A program made the translations under genes and the position numbers. A stretch of 64,000 nt of DNA from an uncultured Muribaculaceae bacterium (lineage in GTDB: Bacteria > Bacteroidota > Bacteroidia > Bacteroidales > Muribaculaceae). Positions 1 through 8,995 of the stretch are shown here, piece after piece. The stretch covers positions 1 to 64,000 of the forward strand of contig CAJTZS010000013.1 in NCBI GenBank assembly GCA_910584055.1, read 5' to 3'. The notes beneath the pieces are model-generated. The model saw only the letters and a list, made by a program, of their open reading frames with translations, was not told the origin of the DNA and did not search any database. Numbering within the stretch: the first letter of the stretch is position 1; every line of letters begins with the position of its first letter.

Positions 1-54
1 TAGAGCGTCGGATTGTGGTTCCGAAGGTCGTGGGTTCGAGACCCACATTTCACC
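1..54 (+). tRNA. tRNA-His (GTG), 5' end missing
   Basis: The anticodon loop reads TTGTGGT, giving anticodon GTG (His). It is followed by a variable region and a T arm with stem GTGGG/CCCAC around TTCGAGA. The 3' acceptor strand ends with a C discriminator at 54, and no CCA is encoded. The D arm start and 5' acceptor strand lie before the window. Confidence 0.9.
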
Positions 55-69
55 CTTTAGAAAGAAAAA

Positions 70-97
70 GGATTCTTCATTTGAAGAATCCTTTTTT
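70..97 (+). terminator. Rho-independent terminator after tRNA-His
   Basis: GGATTCTTC pairs perfectly with GAAGAATCC around a 4-nt loop and is followed by six T residues. It sits 16 nt past the tRNA 3' end. The A-rich left side could also let it act on the opposing gene that ends at 132. Confidence 0.85.
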
Positions 98-131
98 ATT
101 TCTTTAAATATAAAACTGGACTCCCATTCAT

Positions 132-1193
132 TTAATGGGTGCGGATGAAGCGGAAGATGGTGTCGTAGGCCGCTTCGCGGTGGGGCTTGAGGGAGAGGAT
201 CAGGTCGTGTATGCCGCTGTCTATGGCGCATACTTCGCGTACGCGGCCAAGTTTTTCGCCCCGTTTCTGTATCATCTCAGGATCAAGCACGCAGTCGCCG
301 GTATGAAACTCAGGAGTATAGTTGCAACCGGAAATCTTGCGTGAACTGTGCATCACAAGGATTGGCACGGTGATGTGCGATGCATTCTTCATCAACTCCG
401 ATTGGGCATGATTGATAGAGCCAACCCAGCTGAATGTCACAGGGGGTGAATAAATCATTTTCCAGTCGGTGTTGTATGTCCATTCGCCGTCATATTCTTT
501 TAGCAGTGAATAGGCGTATCCATCGCAATGACCCTGTTTGATTTTGCTGTTTTTGGAGAATTTACTGAGGAATTCGATTAACGGTGCTCCTACGTTTCGC
601 ATGACAGGAGAGAAGTTCCATTCGAGAAACGGACTGTCGGTTACTACACGGTTCACACCAATCCTTGCGCCTTTCATCGCCGCCATGTATGCAACTGTCA
701 GTCCTCCCGTGCTGTGCCCCGATAGTGTTATATCGGTGTTTCCGTCGCGACGTATCTGAGCCAAAGCGGAATCTATATCCTCGAAATACTCTTTCTGTTT
801 GCGAACGTTGAAAGGATATTGCCACGGTTGCCAGCTGCGTCCGTAACGTCTGAGGTCAACGGCATAGAAATTGAATCCCGAATCGACAAAGATTTCCCCC
901 ATTTCTTTCTGAAAGAAATAGTCATTGAAACCATGTACGTAAAGATATGCTTTACGGGTCTTTTTCGGGGAGAGCTTGCGTATGATGGTGGAACGGCACG
1001 GTCCGTCGAATGCCTCTCCATGGTTCACATACCTCGCTTCGTATCCTTCAAGAATGTCTGCATGCCATGTAGTGTCAGTGGTAGGGGTCTTCGGGCCGGT
1101 GTATTTTTCCGGAAAATGCCATTCCCCCGAGGCGAAAGCCGCCCCGAGTATCAGCATCATCGGTATCAACAGTTTCCTCATATTATTAAACAA
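132..1193 (-). CDS. Secreted alpha/beta hydrolase (serine aminopeptidase/lysophospholipase-like)
   Basis: A 353-residue protein with an N-terminal hydrophobic signal segment (about residues 5-22). It has the oxyanion strand VHGF (86-89) and the nucleophile elbow GHSTGG (159-164, Ser161). A GIHDLIL segment near residue 332 supplies the likely catalytic His. This is the layout of the Hydrolase_4/S33 lysophospholipase group, so an exported esterase or lipase is likely; the substrate is unknown. It follows the lipoprotein gene by 8 bp and is probably cotranscribed with it. Met5 (1181) is an equally plausible start. Confidence 0.8.
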   Translation of the reverse strand: MFNNMRKLLIPMMLILGAAFASGEWHFPEKYTGPKTPTTDTTWHADILEGYEARYVNHGEAFDGPCRSTIIRKLSPKKTRKAYLYVHGFNDYFFQKEMGEIFVDSGFNFYAVDLRRYGRSWQPWQYPFNVRKQKEYFEDIDSALAQIRRDGNTDITLSGHSTGGLTVAYMAAMKGARIGVNRVVTDSPFLEWNFSPVMRNVGAPLIEFLSKFSKNSKIKQGHCDGYAYSLLKEYDGEWTYNTDWKMIYSPPVTFSWVGSINHAQSELMKNASHITVPILVMHSSRKISGCNYTPEFHTGDCVLDPEMIQKRGEKLGRVREVCAIDSGIHDLILSLKPHREAAYDTIFRFIRTH

Positions 1194-1201
1194 GCTCTTA
1201 A

Positions 1202-1903
1202 TTATTCGCGGTTTTTATGCGCTCTGAGGATTTCAATTTTCTTGCAGAGCATCTTCATGTATCCTTCGAGTTTCATCTGTCGGCTTCTGGAGGAATAGAG
1301 CATCCATGTGGCGGATATCATTTTCTTGTAATCTTCGGGTGTTTGCCAGCTTCCCTTCACCTTGCCGTTTTCAAGATAAACAATCTTTACCGGATTGAGT
1401 TCGTTGTCGGCAATGAGTTGTGCAACGGAATCGGCTTCCGCTCCGGAGAACATTACCGTGTTCAGTCCCTCTCGGCGATAGTTGAGGGCTTGGTCGTGGG
1501 GTACGACAGCAGTTTCCGCCGACTGTTCGCCGCTCTCGCCGCGCACGCTGTTGAACGTAGCCCCTTTCAGTGCAGCAATCATTTCGAGTCGTTCTCCGTT
1601 CGAGATGCGCGCCACGAGTCCCGTGTTCTGCAATGGATAGCGGTTCTGCCAGCCATTGAAGATATAGTAGCTTTCCACTTCACGGGAATTGTCAACCACC
1701 GTGAAATCTCGCAGCCATGTGTTGACATTATCTGTCAGCACCTTGATCTCGTTTTCGCAGGAATCTATCTGGCGTTCAGCCGAGGCGATAGAATCGGCGA
1801 GGGAATTCTTATAATCGTTTTTTGCTTTCTCCCTGTCGGCATTGCCGCCTGCACAGGAAGCGAGCAGCATTGCCGGGAGAATCAACGTCATTATTCTTTT
1901 CAT
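1202..1903 (-). CDS. Uncharacterised lipoprotein with coiled-coil segment
   Basis: 233 residues. The N terminus is a lipoprotein signal with lipobox LASC (Cys17). A charged, heptad-like segment (about 22-65, rich in K, E, D, S and A) suggests a short coiled coil, followed by a mixed alpha/beta domain with no motif I recognise. The C terminus is basic. It is probably anchored in the membrane facing the periplasm. It lies 18 bp from the DUF4301 gene and 8 bp from the hydrolase gene in one minus-strand run. The function is not assigned. Confidence 0.65.
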   Translation of the reverse strand: MKRIMTLILPAMLLASCAGGNADREKAKNDYKNSLADSIASAERQIDSCENEIKVLTDNVNTWLRDFTVVDNSREVESYYIFNGWQNRYPLQNTGLVARISNGERLEMIAALKGATFNSVRGESGEQSAETAVVPHDQALNYRREGLNTVMFSGAEADSVAQLIADNELNPVKIVYLENGKVKGSWQTPEDYKKMISATWMLYSSRSRQMKLEGYMKMLCKKIEILRAHKNRE

Positions 1904-1921
1904 TCGAAAAAAATTAGATGA

Positions 1922-3451
1922 TTATGCGATTGGTTGGTGAGCTTCGCGGAGAAGGTCGTTTACGGTCTTGACTGGGTTGAATGTTTCTGCTGGGACCTCT
2001 ACAAGAATTGTGTTCCAGTCGCTCATTGCCCCGTTCCAGAGGCCGGGAAGTTCCAGGGCCTTGATCTCAACTCCTTCGCGGCTCTTCAAAGAGATGAAGC
2101 CTGTGGCTTTGTCAACATATTGTGGAAGGTTGAACTTCTCACCCTTGTAGTTGCGTATGGAGACAACAAGATCCACGGGATTGAAGTGGGTGGCATTCTT
2201 CATCATCTTCATGGCCTCCTTGTTATTCGGATCAATCTGTGATGCCTCCAGAATTTGCGGGGAGACAGTGCCGTCGGAGTTATATGCGAGATAGGGGCCG
2301 CCGCCGGGTTCTCCTTCATTCTTCACCATGCCGCATACGCGGGTAGGACGGTTGAGTTTTGCGAAGAGGTATGTTGCTTTTTCATCATCGCTCATGTTGT
2401 CTGCACCGTCGTGCGTGATGCAGAGCACATTGCGGGTGAAGAGTAGCATCTCGTCAAGTTCCTCTTTTGAGGGAGTGCCTTTTTCGAGTTTCTTACAGTA
2501 TTCGTTTATTCTCTGTTTTGTGGCAACCAGGATTCCTCCGATTATCTTCTTGTAAAGTACTGTCGAGTCGCGACGTTCATCGGGAACGACATTGTCAATG
2601 TTTTTTATAAAAATCACATCGGAGTTCAGGTCGTTGAGATTTTCGATGAGTGCGCCGTGACCGCCCGGACGGAAGAAGAGTTTTCCGTTTTCGCGATAAG
2701 GGGTGCCGTCAAGGTTTGAAGCGATTGTGTCGGTGGATGGTTTCTGCACGCTGTATGTGACATCGAATGTGACATCATATTTATGTCCGAGATGCCCTGC
2801 GGCTTCTTCAACTTTAGCTATAACGAGGGGAAGGTGTTCCTGGGAGACGGTGAAATGCACGCTTACCTTACGGTCCTTGCCGGCGGCATACATAGCACCT
2901 TCAGCCAGATGCTCCTCGAGGGCGGCTCGGGAAGTACCGATCACCTTGTGGAACTGGAGAAGGGCCTTAGGCAGATAGCCATAGTTGAGACCCTCCTTAC
3001 CGATCAGTGCCTGAGCGATATCCTTATAGCGTTTTTCATTTATAAGGGTGTCAACGCTTTTGTCGTATAGTGAGAGGCAGATGAAATTGAGGCGTGGGAA
3101 GAATGCGAAATCTTCAATCCTTTCGAAGAAATGCTTCATGAAGTCATTATCCGGCTTATCTTTCTTCCCGTTGACGAAAGAGAAGATATCCTTGAACATT
3201 CTTGATGCCGCCCCGCTGGCCGGCACCATCTTCATCACTACACCGCCGGCGGCAAGGAATTCATCCCAGCATTTCACGGCAGTAGCTTTCATGTCATCGG
3301 AAAGTGCCGATATGCCGTGTCCCACAGTAGCTGGTGCTTCAATTTTAAGGTATGGGAAACCTTCGGCGAGCATTGAAAGCTCTTCATTAAGTTTTTCTTC
3401 GGAAATACCTTTCTCATTCAGGGTCTCGATGTCGAGTTCTTCTAATTTCAT
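1922..3451 (-). CDS. DUF4301 family protein
   Basis: 509 residues matching the Bacteroidota DUF4301 family as I recall it. The segment KMVPASGAASRMFKD (about 75-89) is glycine- and serine-rich and resembles the nucleotide-binding loop of sugar nucleotidyltransferases. Further conserved blocks are FFRPGGHGALIENLN and NEGEPGGGPY. There is no signal peptide, so it is cytosolic. The biochemical role is not established to my knowledge; a nucleotidyltransferase-like activity is inference. The ATG start lies 8 nt downstream, in gene sense, of a dispersed AATGTTTAATGT repeat. Confidence 0.8.
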   Translation of the reverse strand: MKLEELDIETLNEKGISEEKLNEELSMLAEGFPYLKIEAPATVGHGISALSDDMKATAVKCWDEFLAAGGVVMKMVPASGAASRMFKDIFSFVNGKKDKPDNDFMKHFFERIEDFAFFPRLNFICLSLYDKSVDTLINEKRYKDIAQALIGKEGLNYGYLPKALLQFHKVIGTSRAALEEHLAEGAMYAAGKDRKVSVHFTVSQEHLPLVIAKVEEAAGHLGHKYDVTFDVTYSVQKPSTDTIASNLDGTPYRENGKLFFRPGGHGALIENLNDLNSDVIFIKNIDNVVPDERRDSTVLYKKIIGGILVATKQRINEYCKKLEKGTPSKEELDEMLLFTRNVLCITHDGADNMSDDEKATYLFAKLNRPTRVCGMVKNEGEPGGGPYLAYNSDGTVSPQILEASQIDPNNKEAMKMMKNATHFNPVDLVVSIRNYKGEKFNLPQYVDKATGFISLKSREGVEIKALELPGLWNGAMSDWNTILVEVPAETFNPVKTVNDLLREAHQPIA

Positions 3452-3458
3452 TTCGTAT

Positions 3459-3505
3459 AATGTTTAATGTGAAATGTTAAATGTATAATGTTTGATGTGA
3501 AATGT
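3459..3505. repeat. AATGTTTAATGT-type intergenic repeat, copy 1
   Basis: Degenerate tandem units of AATGTTTAATGTGAAATG. The same motif occurs at 16811, 19603 and 21962. In each case it ends 7-8 nt before the start codon of a minus-strand gene. Confidence 0.7.
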
Positions 3506-3758
3506 CCCGGACATTATTCTATCGTAAGTGCAAATTTAGCATTAATTTTGAGAAAATTTTACTAATCATCTTAAATTGATACGAAACCGCACATAATTTA
3601 TACAAATCTACGCCCGTTTCAGTTTTTATATCCAAAGTCATGTGGCACCACCGTGTATGATAAATTCCCGTTTATCGCACTGAACATTATTCCTCGCAGA
3701 GGCGCCGAGGGCGCAAAGGAAAGACACGCCTTGTTTTTAGGGTCGTGAACTCCCGGCT

Positions 3759-3857
3759 GAGTGGCAGAGCCTGCAGCGGCGATTTTAGCGACATGCTCCG
3801 CTCCTCGGCAGGAGTGGAAACGACCTCTGATAACCGGACAAACATGCTCTGCCACTC
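3759..3857. repeat. Inverted repeat, 12-bp arms
   Basis: GAGTGGCAGAGC (3759-3770) is repeated in reverse complement as GCTCTGCCACTC (3846-3857). It belongs to the palindrome-rich 3506-4144 intergenic stretch, which has no convincing gene. Short GC-rich palindromes also occur around 3695 and 3884. Confidence 0.7.
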
Positions 3858-3903
3858 TGCGGCTCTGCGAGGTCGTTAATAAAATGACGCGTCATTGCAT
3901 ATA

Positions 3904-4034
3904 GCCGGATGGGGAGCTGCTGTTGCTCGCAACGGCAGCATAGACACGGGTAAAATCCGATACCCGATGAGCGTGTCAATCCAATCAGTTGCTGCCCTGC
4001 TGCCGTTGCGAGCAACAGCAGCTCCCCATCCGGC
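3904..4034. repeat. Perfect 37-bp inverted repeat, 57-bp spacer
   Basis: 3904-3940 is the exact reverse complement of 3998-4034; the arms begin GCCGGATGGGGAGC. Two open frames cover the region, but only because palindromic sequence lacks stops; their products are Cys/Leu/Arg-rich and unlike real proteins. It may be a remnant of a non-autonomous element or a REP-like unit. Confidence 0.85.
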
Positions 4035-4144
4035 AGTAGGCATAGATACATTTAGTTTGAATCAGTGAGATAAATTGGAATTTAAGATGTATAGCGGGGA
4101 ACGTCTTTTACTTAGGCAAAATTTGAGTGAATTCGAGATAAATT

Positions 4145-4175
4145 TTTGGAGTTAGAGAAAAATGTATTAACTTTG
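4145..4175 (+). promoter_or_regulatory. Bacteroidota-type promoter of the B12 operon
   Basis: TTTG (4145-4148), a 19-nt spacer, then TAACTTTG (4168-4175). This matches the TTTG/TAnnTTTG consensus of the Bacteroidota primary sigma factor. Transcription would begin near 4180, at the 5' edge of the riboswitch. Confidence 0.8.
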
Positions 4176-4179
4176 CGGG

Positions 4180-4345
4180 CGAAAGCGGTTGGCCGTTGGC
4201 CATTAATAGGGAACCGGGTGCGAATCCCGGACAGTCCCGCTGCGGTGAGTCTCTTTAAGACTCCGGCAAAAATCTCAGAACGTCACTGGTTTGAAATCGG
4301 GAAGGCGTGCCGGATGTCGAGACAAGTCCGAAGACCTGCCGGTTT
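4180..4345 (+). promoter_or_regulatory. Cobalamin riboswitch
   Basis: It shows the conserved core in order: AGGGAA, CCGGGTGCGAATCCCGG hairpin, ACAGTCCCGCTGCGGTGA, CACTGG, GGGAAGGC, and a B12 box AGTCCGAAGACCTGCC (4325-4340). It lies between the promoter and the TonB receptor gene. By family knowledge, adenosylcobalamin or a related corrinoid would repress the downstream transport and salvage genes. Confidence 0.95.
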
Positions 4346-4418
4346 TTGAGAGGCGGATTGACAATTGTCATGAATGTCTCTCTATATGTGGAACGCTCTT
4401 TCGAGGAAAAGAGAACAT

Positions 4419-6470
4419 ATGAAATCGAACGGAAAGTCAAAAGTTTTAAGTAAAACGGTTATTTGTGCGTTTGTCGGAGCATCGATGTTTGTCCCGGCTA
4501 TGAGTGCATCATCATCCGAATATGCAACGCGAGCCGGGTCTGCCGACACTGTAGGGAAGAATCTGCAGGAATTCGAGGTGGTTTCGAAACGTGTCCGCAA
4601 GGAGGTGACGAGCACTGCGCCGCTCTTCAACCTTACGAACGAAAGGATGAAGACGATGGGTGTGACTGACATTTCGGATGCCCTTCATCGTCTTCCGGGT
4701 GTCAACATCCGTGACTATGGCGGTGCCGGAGGTATGAAAACGGTCTCGGTGCGCGGTTTCGGCACGACGCATACCGGCGTGATATATGACGGTATCGTCC
4801 TCAGCGACTGCCAGAGCGGCAAGATCGACCTTGCGAGATATTCTCTTGACAATGTCGGCAGTCTGTCGCTGATTGTAGGTGACAACAGCGATATCTTCGT
4901 GCCTGCGAAAGCTTCGGCATCGGCAGCATCCATCATCATCTCCACGATGTCCGTGCCCGGTCCGCTGGATTCCTTGTGGCATGTGACGGGTCAGATGCGC
5001 GTAGGAGCGTTCGGTACTTACAATCCCTATTTCAAGGTCGGGAAAAGCATAACACCTAAGTTTTCATTTTCTGCAATTGGGGAATACACCCATGGGAAAA
5101 ACAATTATCCGTTCACATTGGAGAACGGTAAGTTGGTTACGCGGGAGCGCCGCGACAACAGCATGATGAATTCATGGCACGGCGAAGTGAACACCCGCTG
5201 GCGACCTACGTCTGCCTCAACACTTGATGCGAAGCTTTATTATTATGACAATAACCGGCAACTTCCAGGACCGGTGATCCTATACAATCCTATTTGCCGC
5301 GAAAAATTACGTGACCGTAATTTCTTCGGACAGCTGACTTACAAAAATCTATCATTGTCTAAGTTTTCATTTCAAGGACTTGCCAAATTCAATTGGGACG
5401 CATCCCATTACCATGATGAAGATGGTAAATATCCGGGAGGCGAATTGAACGAAACATATTATCAACGAGAAGTGTATGCATCCGGTTCGGTGCTGTATCT
5501 CCCTACCGACAAACTCGCGTTTAATTATTCAGCCGATTATGCATACAACGTCATGACAACAAATCAGTTGGAAGTGATCGCTCCGTGGCGGCATTCGGTG
5601 CTGCAGTCGCTTACAGGAAAATTCCAGAACTCATGGCTGCTCGCCACTGCGCGGTTGTTATGGTCAATCTATGACAATGGAGCAAAAGAGGGAGAAAGCT
5701 CCAAGGATGCAAACAAGCTGTCGCCATCGCTGAGTGTGTCGGTGCAGCCGTTCCGTGACCGTCTTTTTTTCATCCGCGCTTCTTACAAGAACATATTCCG
5801 GATGACAACTTTCAATGAGAGTTATTACTATCATATGGGAAGCACCTCATTGAGACCGGAAGATACTGACCAGTTCAACTTCGGTTTGACGTGGCAATAC
5901 AATTCCGCCAACTGGCTTCAGTCATTGGTGCTGACGGGAGACGTGTATTATAATAATGTGAAGGATAAAATTGTCGCGATCCCGACAAACATGTTCATCT
6001 GGTCGATGACCAACCTTGACAAGGCGCGGGCATTCGGCGCGGATGTCACGGCGAGTGCCACATTCAACCTCGCTTACCGTCAGAATCTTGTGTTTGCAGG
6101 GAACTATAGCTGGCAACGGGTGCAGCCGCGCACACATCCCGGCAATCCGGACTATAACAAACAGGTGGCATACACTCCGATTCATTCCGGCGCTGCATCA
6201 TTGAGCTGGGAGAATCCTTGGGTTGATGTTGTGTTTCACGCTACGGGCGCAAGCGACCGTTACGGCACGAACACCAACCTTCCGATAACCAGAATCAAAG
6301 GTTACGTTGATTGCGGAGCATCGTTGATGCGGAGCTTCAAATTCAAAAGAAACACAATCGACCTGAGGTTTGACCTCACAAACCTCTTCGATACCCAATA
6401 CGAGATTGTGGCATCCTATCCGATGCCGGGTCGCGCCTGGAAATTCACAGTTACATACAAATTAAATTAA
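4419..6470 (+). CDS. btuB: TonB-dependent corrinoid receptor (BtuB-like)
   Basis: 683 residues from ATG 4419. That start has an AGGAAAAGAG purine run just upstream and gives a clean signal peptide; the in-frame ATG at 4374 would add 15 residues without one. After the signal comes a probable TonB box (LQEFEVVSKR), a plug domain with LHRLPGVNIRDYGG and SVRGFG, then a 22-strand-type barrel ending in an aromatic-rich strand (FTVTYKLN). It should move cobalamin or cobinamide across the outer membrane using TonB. Placement directly after a cobalamin riboswitch and before BtuF/C/D genes fixes the substrate class. Confidence 0.92.
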   Translation: MKSNGKSKVLSKTVICAFVGASMFVPAMSASSSEYATRAGSADTVGKNLQEFEVVSKRVRKEVTSTAPLFNLTNERMKTMGVTDISDALHRLPGVNIRDYGGAGGMKTVSVRGFGTTHTGVIYDGIVLSDCQSGKIDLARYSLDNVGSLSLIVGDNSDIFVPAKASASAASIIISTMSVPGPLDSLWHVTGQMRVGAFGTYNPYFKVGKSITPKFSFSAIGEYTHGKNNYPFTLENGKLVTRERRDNSMMNSWHGEVNTRWRPTSASTLDAKLYYYDNNRQLPGPVILYNPICREKLRDRNFFGQLTYKNLSLSKFSFQGLAKFNWDASHYHDEDGKYPGGELNETYYQREVYASGSVLYLPTDKLAFNYSADYAYNVMTTNQLEVIAPWRHSVLQSLTGKFQNSWLLATARLLWSIYDNGAKEGESSKDANKLSPSLSVSVQPFRDRLFFIRASYKNIFRMTTFNESYYYHMGSTSLRPEDTDQFNFGLTWQYNSANWLQSLVLTGDVYYNNVKDKIVAIPTNMFIWSMTNLDKARAFGADVTASATFNLAYRQNLVFAGNYSWQRVQPRTHPGNPDYNKQVAYTPIHSGAASLSWENPWVDVVFHATGASDRYGTNTNLPITRIKGYVDCGASLMRSFKFKRNTIDLRFDLTNLFDTQYEIVASYPMPGRAWKFTVTYKLN

Positions 6471-6519
6471 CCCACATTCGCAATAATGACAAAATAATAG
6501 AGACTTTAGAATTGTCAAT

Positions 6520-6598
6520 TGTAGGGATGCACCCCGGTGTATCCGCATGCTGATAATTGTGGCTTTTTGAGGTGGATGCACCGGGGTGCATCCCTACA
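6520..6598. repeat. Inverted repeat, 25-bp arms (TGTAGGGATGCACC family)
   Basis: 6520-6544 and 6574-6598 are reverse complements with one mismatch. Each arm contains the palindromic core TGCACCGGGGTGCA or its near copy. A related unit lies at 26833-26857. It sits between the btuB and btuG-like genes and would form a stable stem in the operon mRNA. Confidence 0.85.
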
Positions 6599-6647
6599 GC
6601 AGACGACATTGTTCAATAACGATTTTATAAATATAATTAAAGATAAG

Positions 6648-7784
6648 ATGAAGAAATTAACATTTTGGCTGTTAGCAGCATTTATGACGCTCGGATTCAC
6701 AGCTTGTGATGACAATGAGAACGGGGGAGAGGCTGTCGAAACCATAAGCGGTTTCTATACAATCAATGGTGGTAATAAACGTGGTAAAATTCCGGCATCG
6801 TTGACCGCATATGATTATACAACCGGTGAGTCTATCAAACCACTTGAAGACGCATTCTTTGCAGCTAACGGTATTGCTCTCGGCGATGGAGCGCAACAGG
6901 CTGTTATCTGTAACGGTAAGATGTATATTGCGATGTATACATCAAATCTAATATGGGTAGTTGAACCGGAAACACTAAAAATTATTTCGTCGATAAAACC
7001 GGATGGAGATGCTGTTAGCCCAAGGGCTATGGCGGCAAAAGATAATAAGCTTTATTGCACCATGTATACGGGATATGTGAGCGAAATAGACGCGACAAAA
7101 GATGAGATAACAAGAAATCTTAAGGTTGGCTCCAACCCTGATGGAATAGCCCTTGCCGGCAATAAATTGGTTGTAGCCAATACTGATGGAATGAACTCTA
7201 AAAACGGTTATGCTGACAATGGCGTATCTATCGTGGATTTAGCGACATTTACACAAGTAGAGATAAAAAATACAAAATTCCCTGGTAATCATTCGACAGA
7301 GGTTGCATCCAATGGAAGGGATGCGTTTGTTGTAATGCAATCGTATGATGAGACCTGTAAGATTTTACCGATTATAGTAAAGGTGGCAGGTAATACGGAA
7401 GATGATATAGTTAAAGTATGTAACGGTACAAATATCGATGTATGGGGAAACAATCTTTATGTGATTGACGCTCCATATTACGGGAAAGCGGAGAATATAA
7501 CCTATAAGGTTTATGATGTGAATTCATTTGCTGAAAAGGGACAGTTCATCAAGCAAACATCTGGTTCCGACTCCGAGATATTGGCTCCTAACGGAGTTTT
7601 TGTGGATCCTGTAGGGGGAGACATAGTTATGCTTTCATACTATCTTAAAGCTGATGGAACTAATGCCACCCAAGAGCCCAGCTATGCCAATATCTACGAT
7701 AACGCGGGTAACTTCAAGAAGAGGATTGATTGTGGTGTGGGTGCTCGTGCTGTGACTTTCATTCATGAGAAAATAGCTAAATGA
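6648..7784 (+). CDS. btuG: Surface beta-propeller lipoprotein, BtuG-like corrinoid-binding protein
   Basis: 378 residues from ATG 6648, where the lipoprotein signal begins (lipobox FTAC, Cys20, followed by DDNENGGE). Acidic residues after the Cys fit the Bacteroidota surface-export signal. The body shows repeated YncE/SMP30-like blades (MAAKDNKLYCTMYTG, GIALAGNKLVVANTDG, GTNIDVWGNNLYVID). BtuG of Bacteroides is a seven-bladed lipoprotein that captures B12 with high affinity and pairs with BtuB. Length, fold and position between btuB and btuF match. The identification is by context and fold, so paralogous corrinoid lipoproteins remain possible. Confidence 0.75.
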   Translation: MKKLTFWLLAAFMTLGFTACDDNENGGEAVETISGFYTINGGNKRGKIPASLTAYDYTTGESIKPLEDAFFAANGIALGDGAQQAVICNGKMYIAMYTSNLIWVVEPETLKIISSIKPDGDAVSPRAMAAKDNKLYCTMYTGYVSEIDATKDEITRNLKVGSNPDGIALAGNKLVVANTDGMNSKNGYADNGVSIVDLATFTQVEIKNTKFPGNHSTEVASNGRDAFVVMQSYDETCKILPIIVKVAGNTEDDIVKVCNGTNIDVWGNNLYVIDAPYYGKAENITYKVYDVNSFAEKGQFIKQTSGSDSEILAPNGVFVDPVGGDIVMLSYYLKADGTNATQEPSYANIYDNAGNFKKRIDCGVGARAVTFIHEKIAK

Positions 7785-8941
7785 TAGTGGAATATAGATT
7801 GGAGGGTAAGGTTGGGGTTTGTCTCCTCCTGACCCTATTGACAGCCGTGGCTTTCCTTGCGGGATGCAAGGGGAGCCACGCCTCATCTTCTTCGGAGAGT
7901 GAGGGGAGGGAGGTGCCGATGAATTATGCGGAGAACCTTACGATAACGGAATTCCCGGATTTCACAGAGGTGACAGTGCGCAATCCGTGGGATACGGTGA
8001 AGACATTGCAGACGTATATCCTTGTGAAACGCGACAGCGTCGTGCCGGAAAATTTGCCGGAGGGGACATTGGTCAAGGTGCCTGTAACTAACGCGTTGGT
8101 GTATTCAACTGTACACAACAGCTTGATTACGGAACTTGGTGCGATGGAAGCTATCGGTGGCATCTGCAATGCGAAGTATGTGAACGGCGAAGAGTTGAAG
8201 AAACGTCTCGCTGTCGGAAAGATTGTGGACTGCGGTGTCAGCATGAGTCCCGATTTGGAGAAAATCATCAAACTCCGTCCCCAGGTGATTATGCTTTCGC
8301 CGTTTGAGAATAATGACAAGTATGCAAAGGTAGGAGAGTTGGGCATACCGATTATCGAGTGTGCCGACTATATGGAGACCTCCGCTCTCGGACGTGCCGA
8401 ATGGGTGCGTTTCTATGGCATGCTTTTAGGTAAGGAGGATGTTGCGGAGAAGATGTTTGCCGATACAGAAAGCAATTATCTTAAGCTTAAAGAGATGGCA
8501 ACAGGACTTGCCATCAAGCCGAAGGTGATTATCGACCAGCGATATGGTCAGGTATGGAATGTGCCCGGGGGCATTTCAACAATGGGTAGGCTTATAGAGG
8601 ATGCCGGAGGAATCAACCCGTTCGCTTCTTACAAGCAGAGTGGCAGCGTGCCGTTGGCTCCGGAAAAGGTTCTTGCCGAAGCTCACGATGCCGACATATG
8701 GTTTGTAAGATACAATCAGGAGAAGGACAAATCGATGAAGGAGTTGGCTTCGGATGCACCGGTAAATTCGCAGTTCAAGGCATACAAAGACGGTCGCGTC
8801 TATGGATGCAACACCCGCTATGTGGATTTCTACGAGGAGACACCGTTTCATCCCGACCGTCTTCTCGAGGACATGATTTCTGCCATGCATCCGGAGCTAA
8901 GCAATTTCTCCATGCATCATTACTATCATCTGATGCAATAA
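7781..8941 (+). CDS. btuF: Corrinoid ABC transporter substrate-binding lipoprotein (BtuF-like)
   Basis: 386 residues. The N-terminal signal ends in lipobox FLAGC (Cys29). The body has the two-lobed periplasmic-binding layout of the Fe/B12 family: VPVTNALVYSTVHNSLITELGA, VSMSPDLEKIIKLRPQVIML, then RLIEDAGGINPFASY. The start overlaps the btuG-like stop by 4 nt (ATGA), which implies translational coupling. It should deliver the corrinoid to the BtuC/D inner-membrane importer. The residues alone cannot tell B12 from haem or siderophore; the riboswitch operon does. Confidence 0.88.
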   Translation: MIVEYRLEGKVGVCLLLTLLTAVAFLAGCKGSHASSSSESEGREVPMNYAENLTITEFPDFTEVTVRNPWDTVKTLQTYILVKRDSVVPENLPEGTLVKVPVTNALVYSTVHNSLITELGAMEAIGGICNAKYVNGEELKKRLAVGKIVDCGVSMSPDLEKIIKLRPQVIMLSPFENNDKYAKVGELGIPIIECADYMETSALGRAEWVRFYGMLLGKEDVAEKMFADTESNYLKLKEMATGLAIKPKVIIDQRYGQVWNVPGGISTMGRLIEDAGGINPFASYKQSGSVPLAPEKVLAEAHDADIWFVRYNQEKDKSMKELASDAPVNSQFKAYKDGRVYGCNTRYVDFYEETPFHPDRLLEDMISAMHPELSNFSMHHYYHLMQ

Positions 8942-8965
8942 GGAGGGTAAAAATACGTATCAAAA

Positions 8966-8985
8966 TTGGACGATTAATCGTCCAA
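8966..8985. repeat. Perfect 20-bp palindrome before btuC
   Basis: TTGGACGATTAATCGTCCAA reads the same on both strands and ends 10 nt before the btuC ATG at 8996. It could be an operator or an RNA hairpin that affects btuC translation. It is the only substantial gap inside the otherwise overlapping gene run. Confidence 0.85.
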
Positions 8986-8995
8986 CACGTGGCAA

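Noticed and set aside
1217..1921. 234-codon plus-strand frame opposite the lipoprotein gene
   Set aside because: Antisense shadow; the minus frame has a lipobox, a normal start and the same spacing as its operon neighbours.
3619..4051. Two open minus-strand frames of 78 and 88 codons in the gene-free stretch
   Set aside because: They cover inverted repeats, have Cys/Leu/Arg-rich translations, no leader signal and no recognisable domain; the repeats explain their openness.
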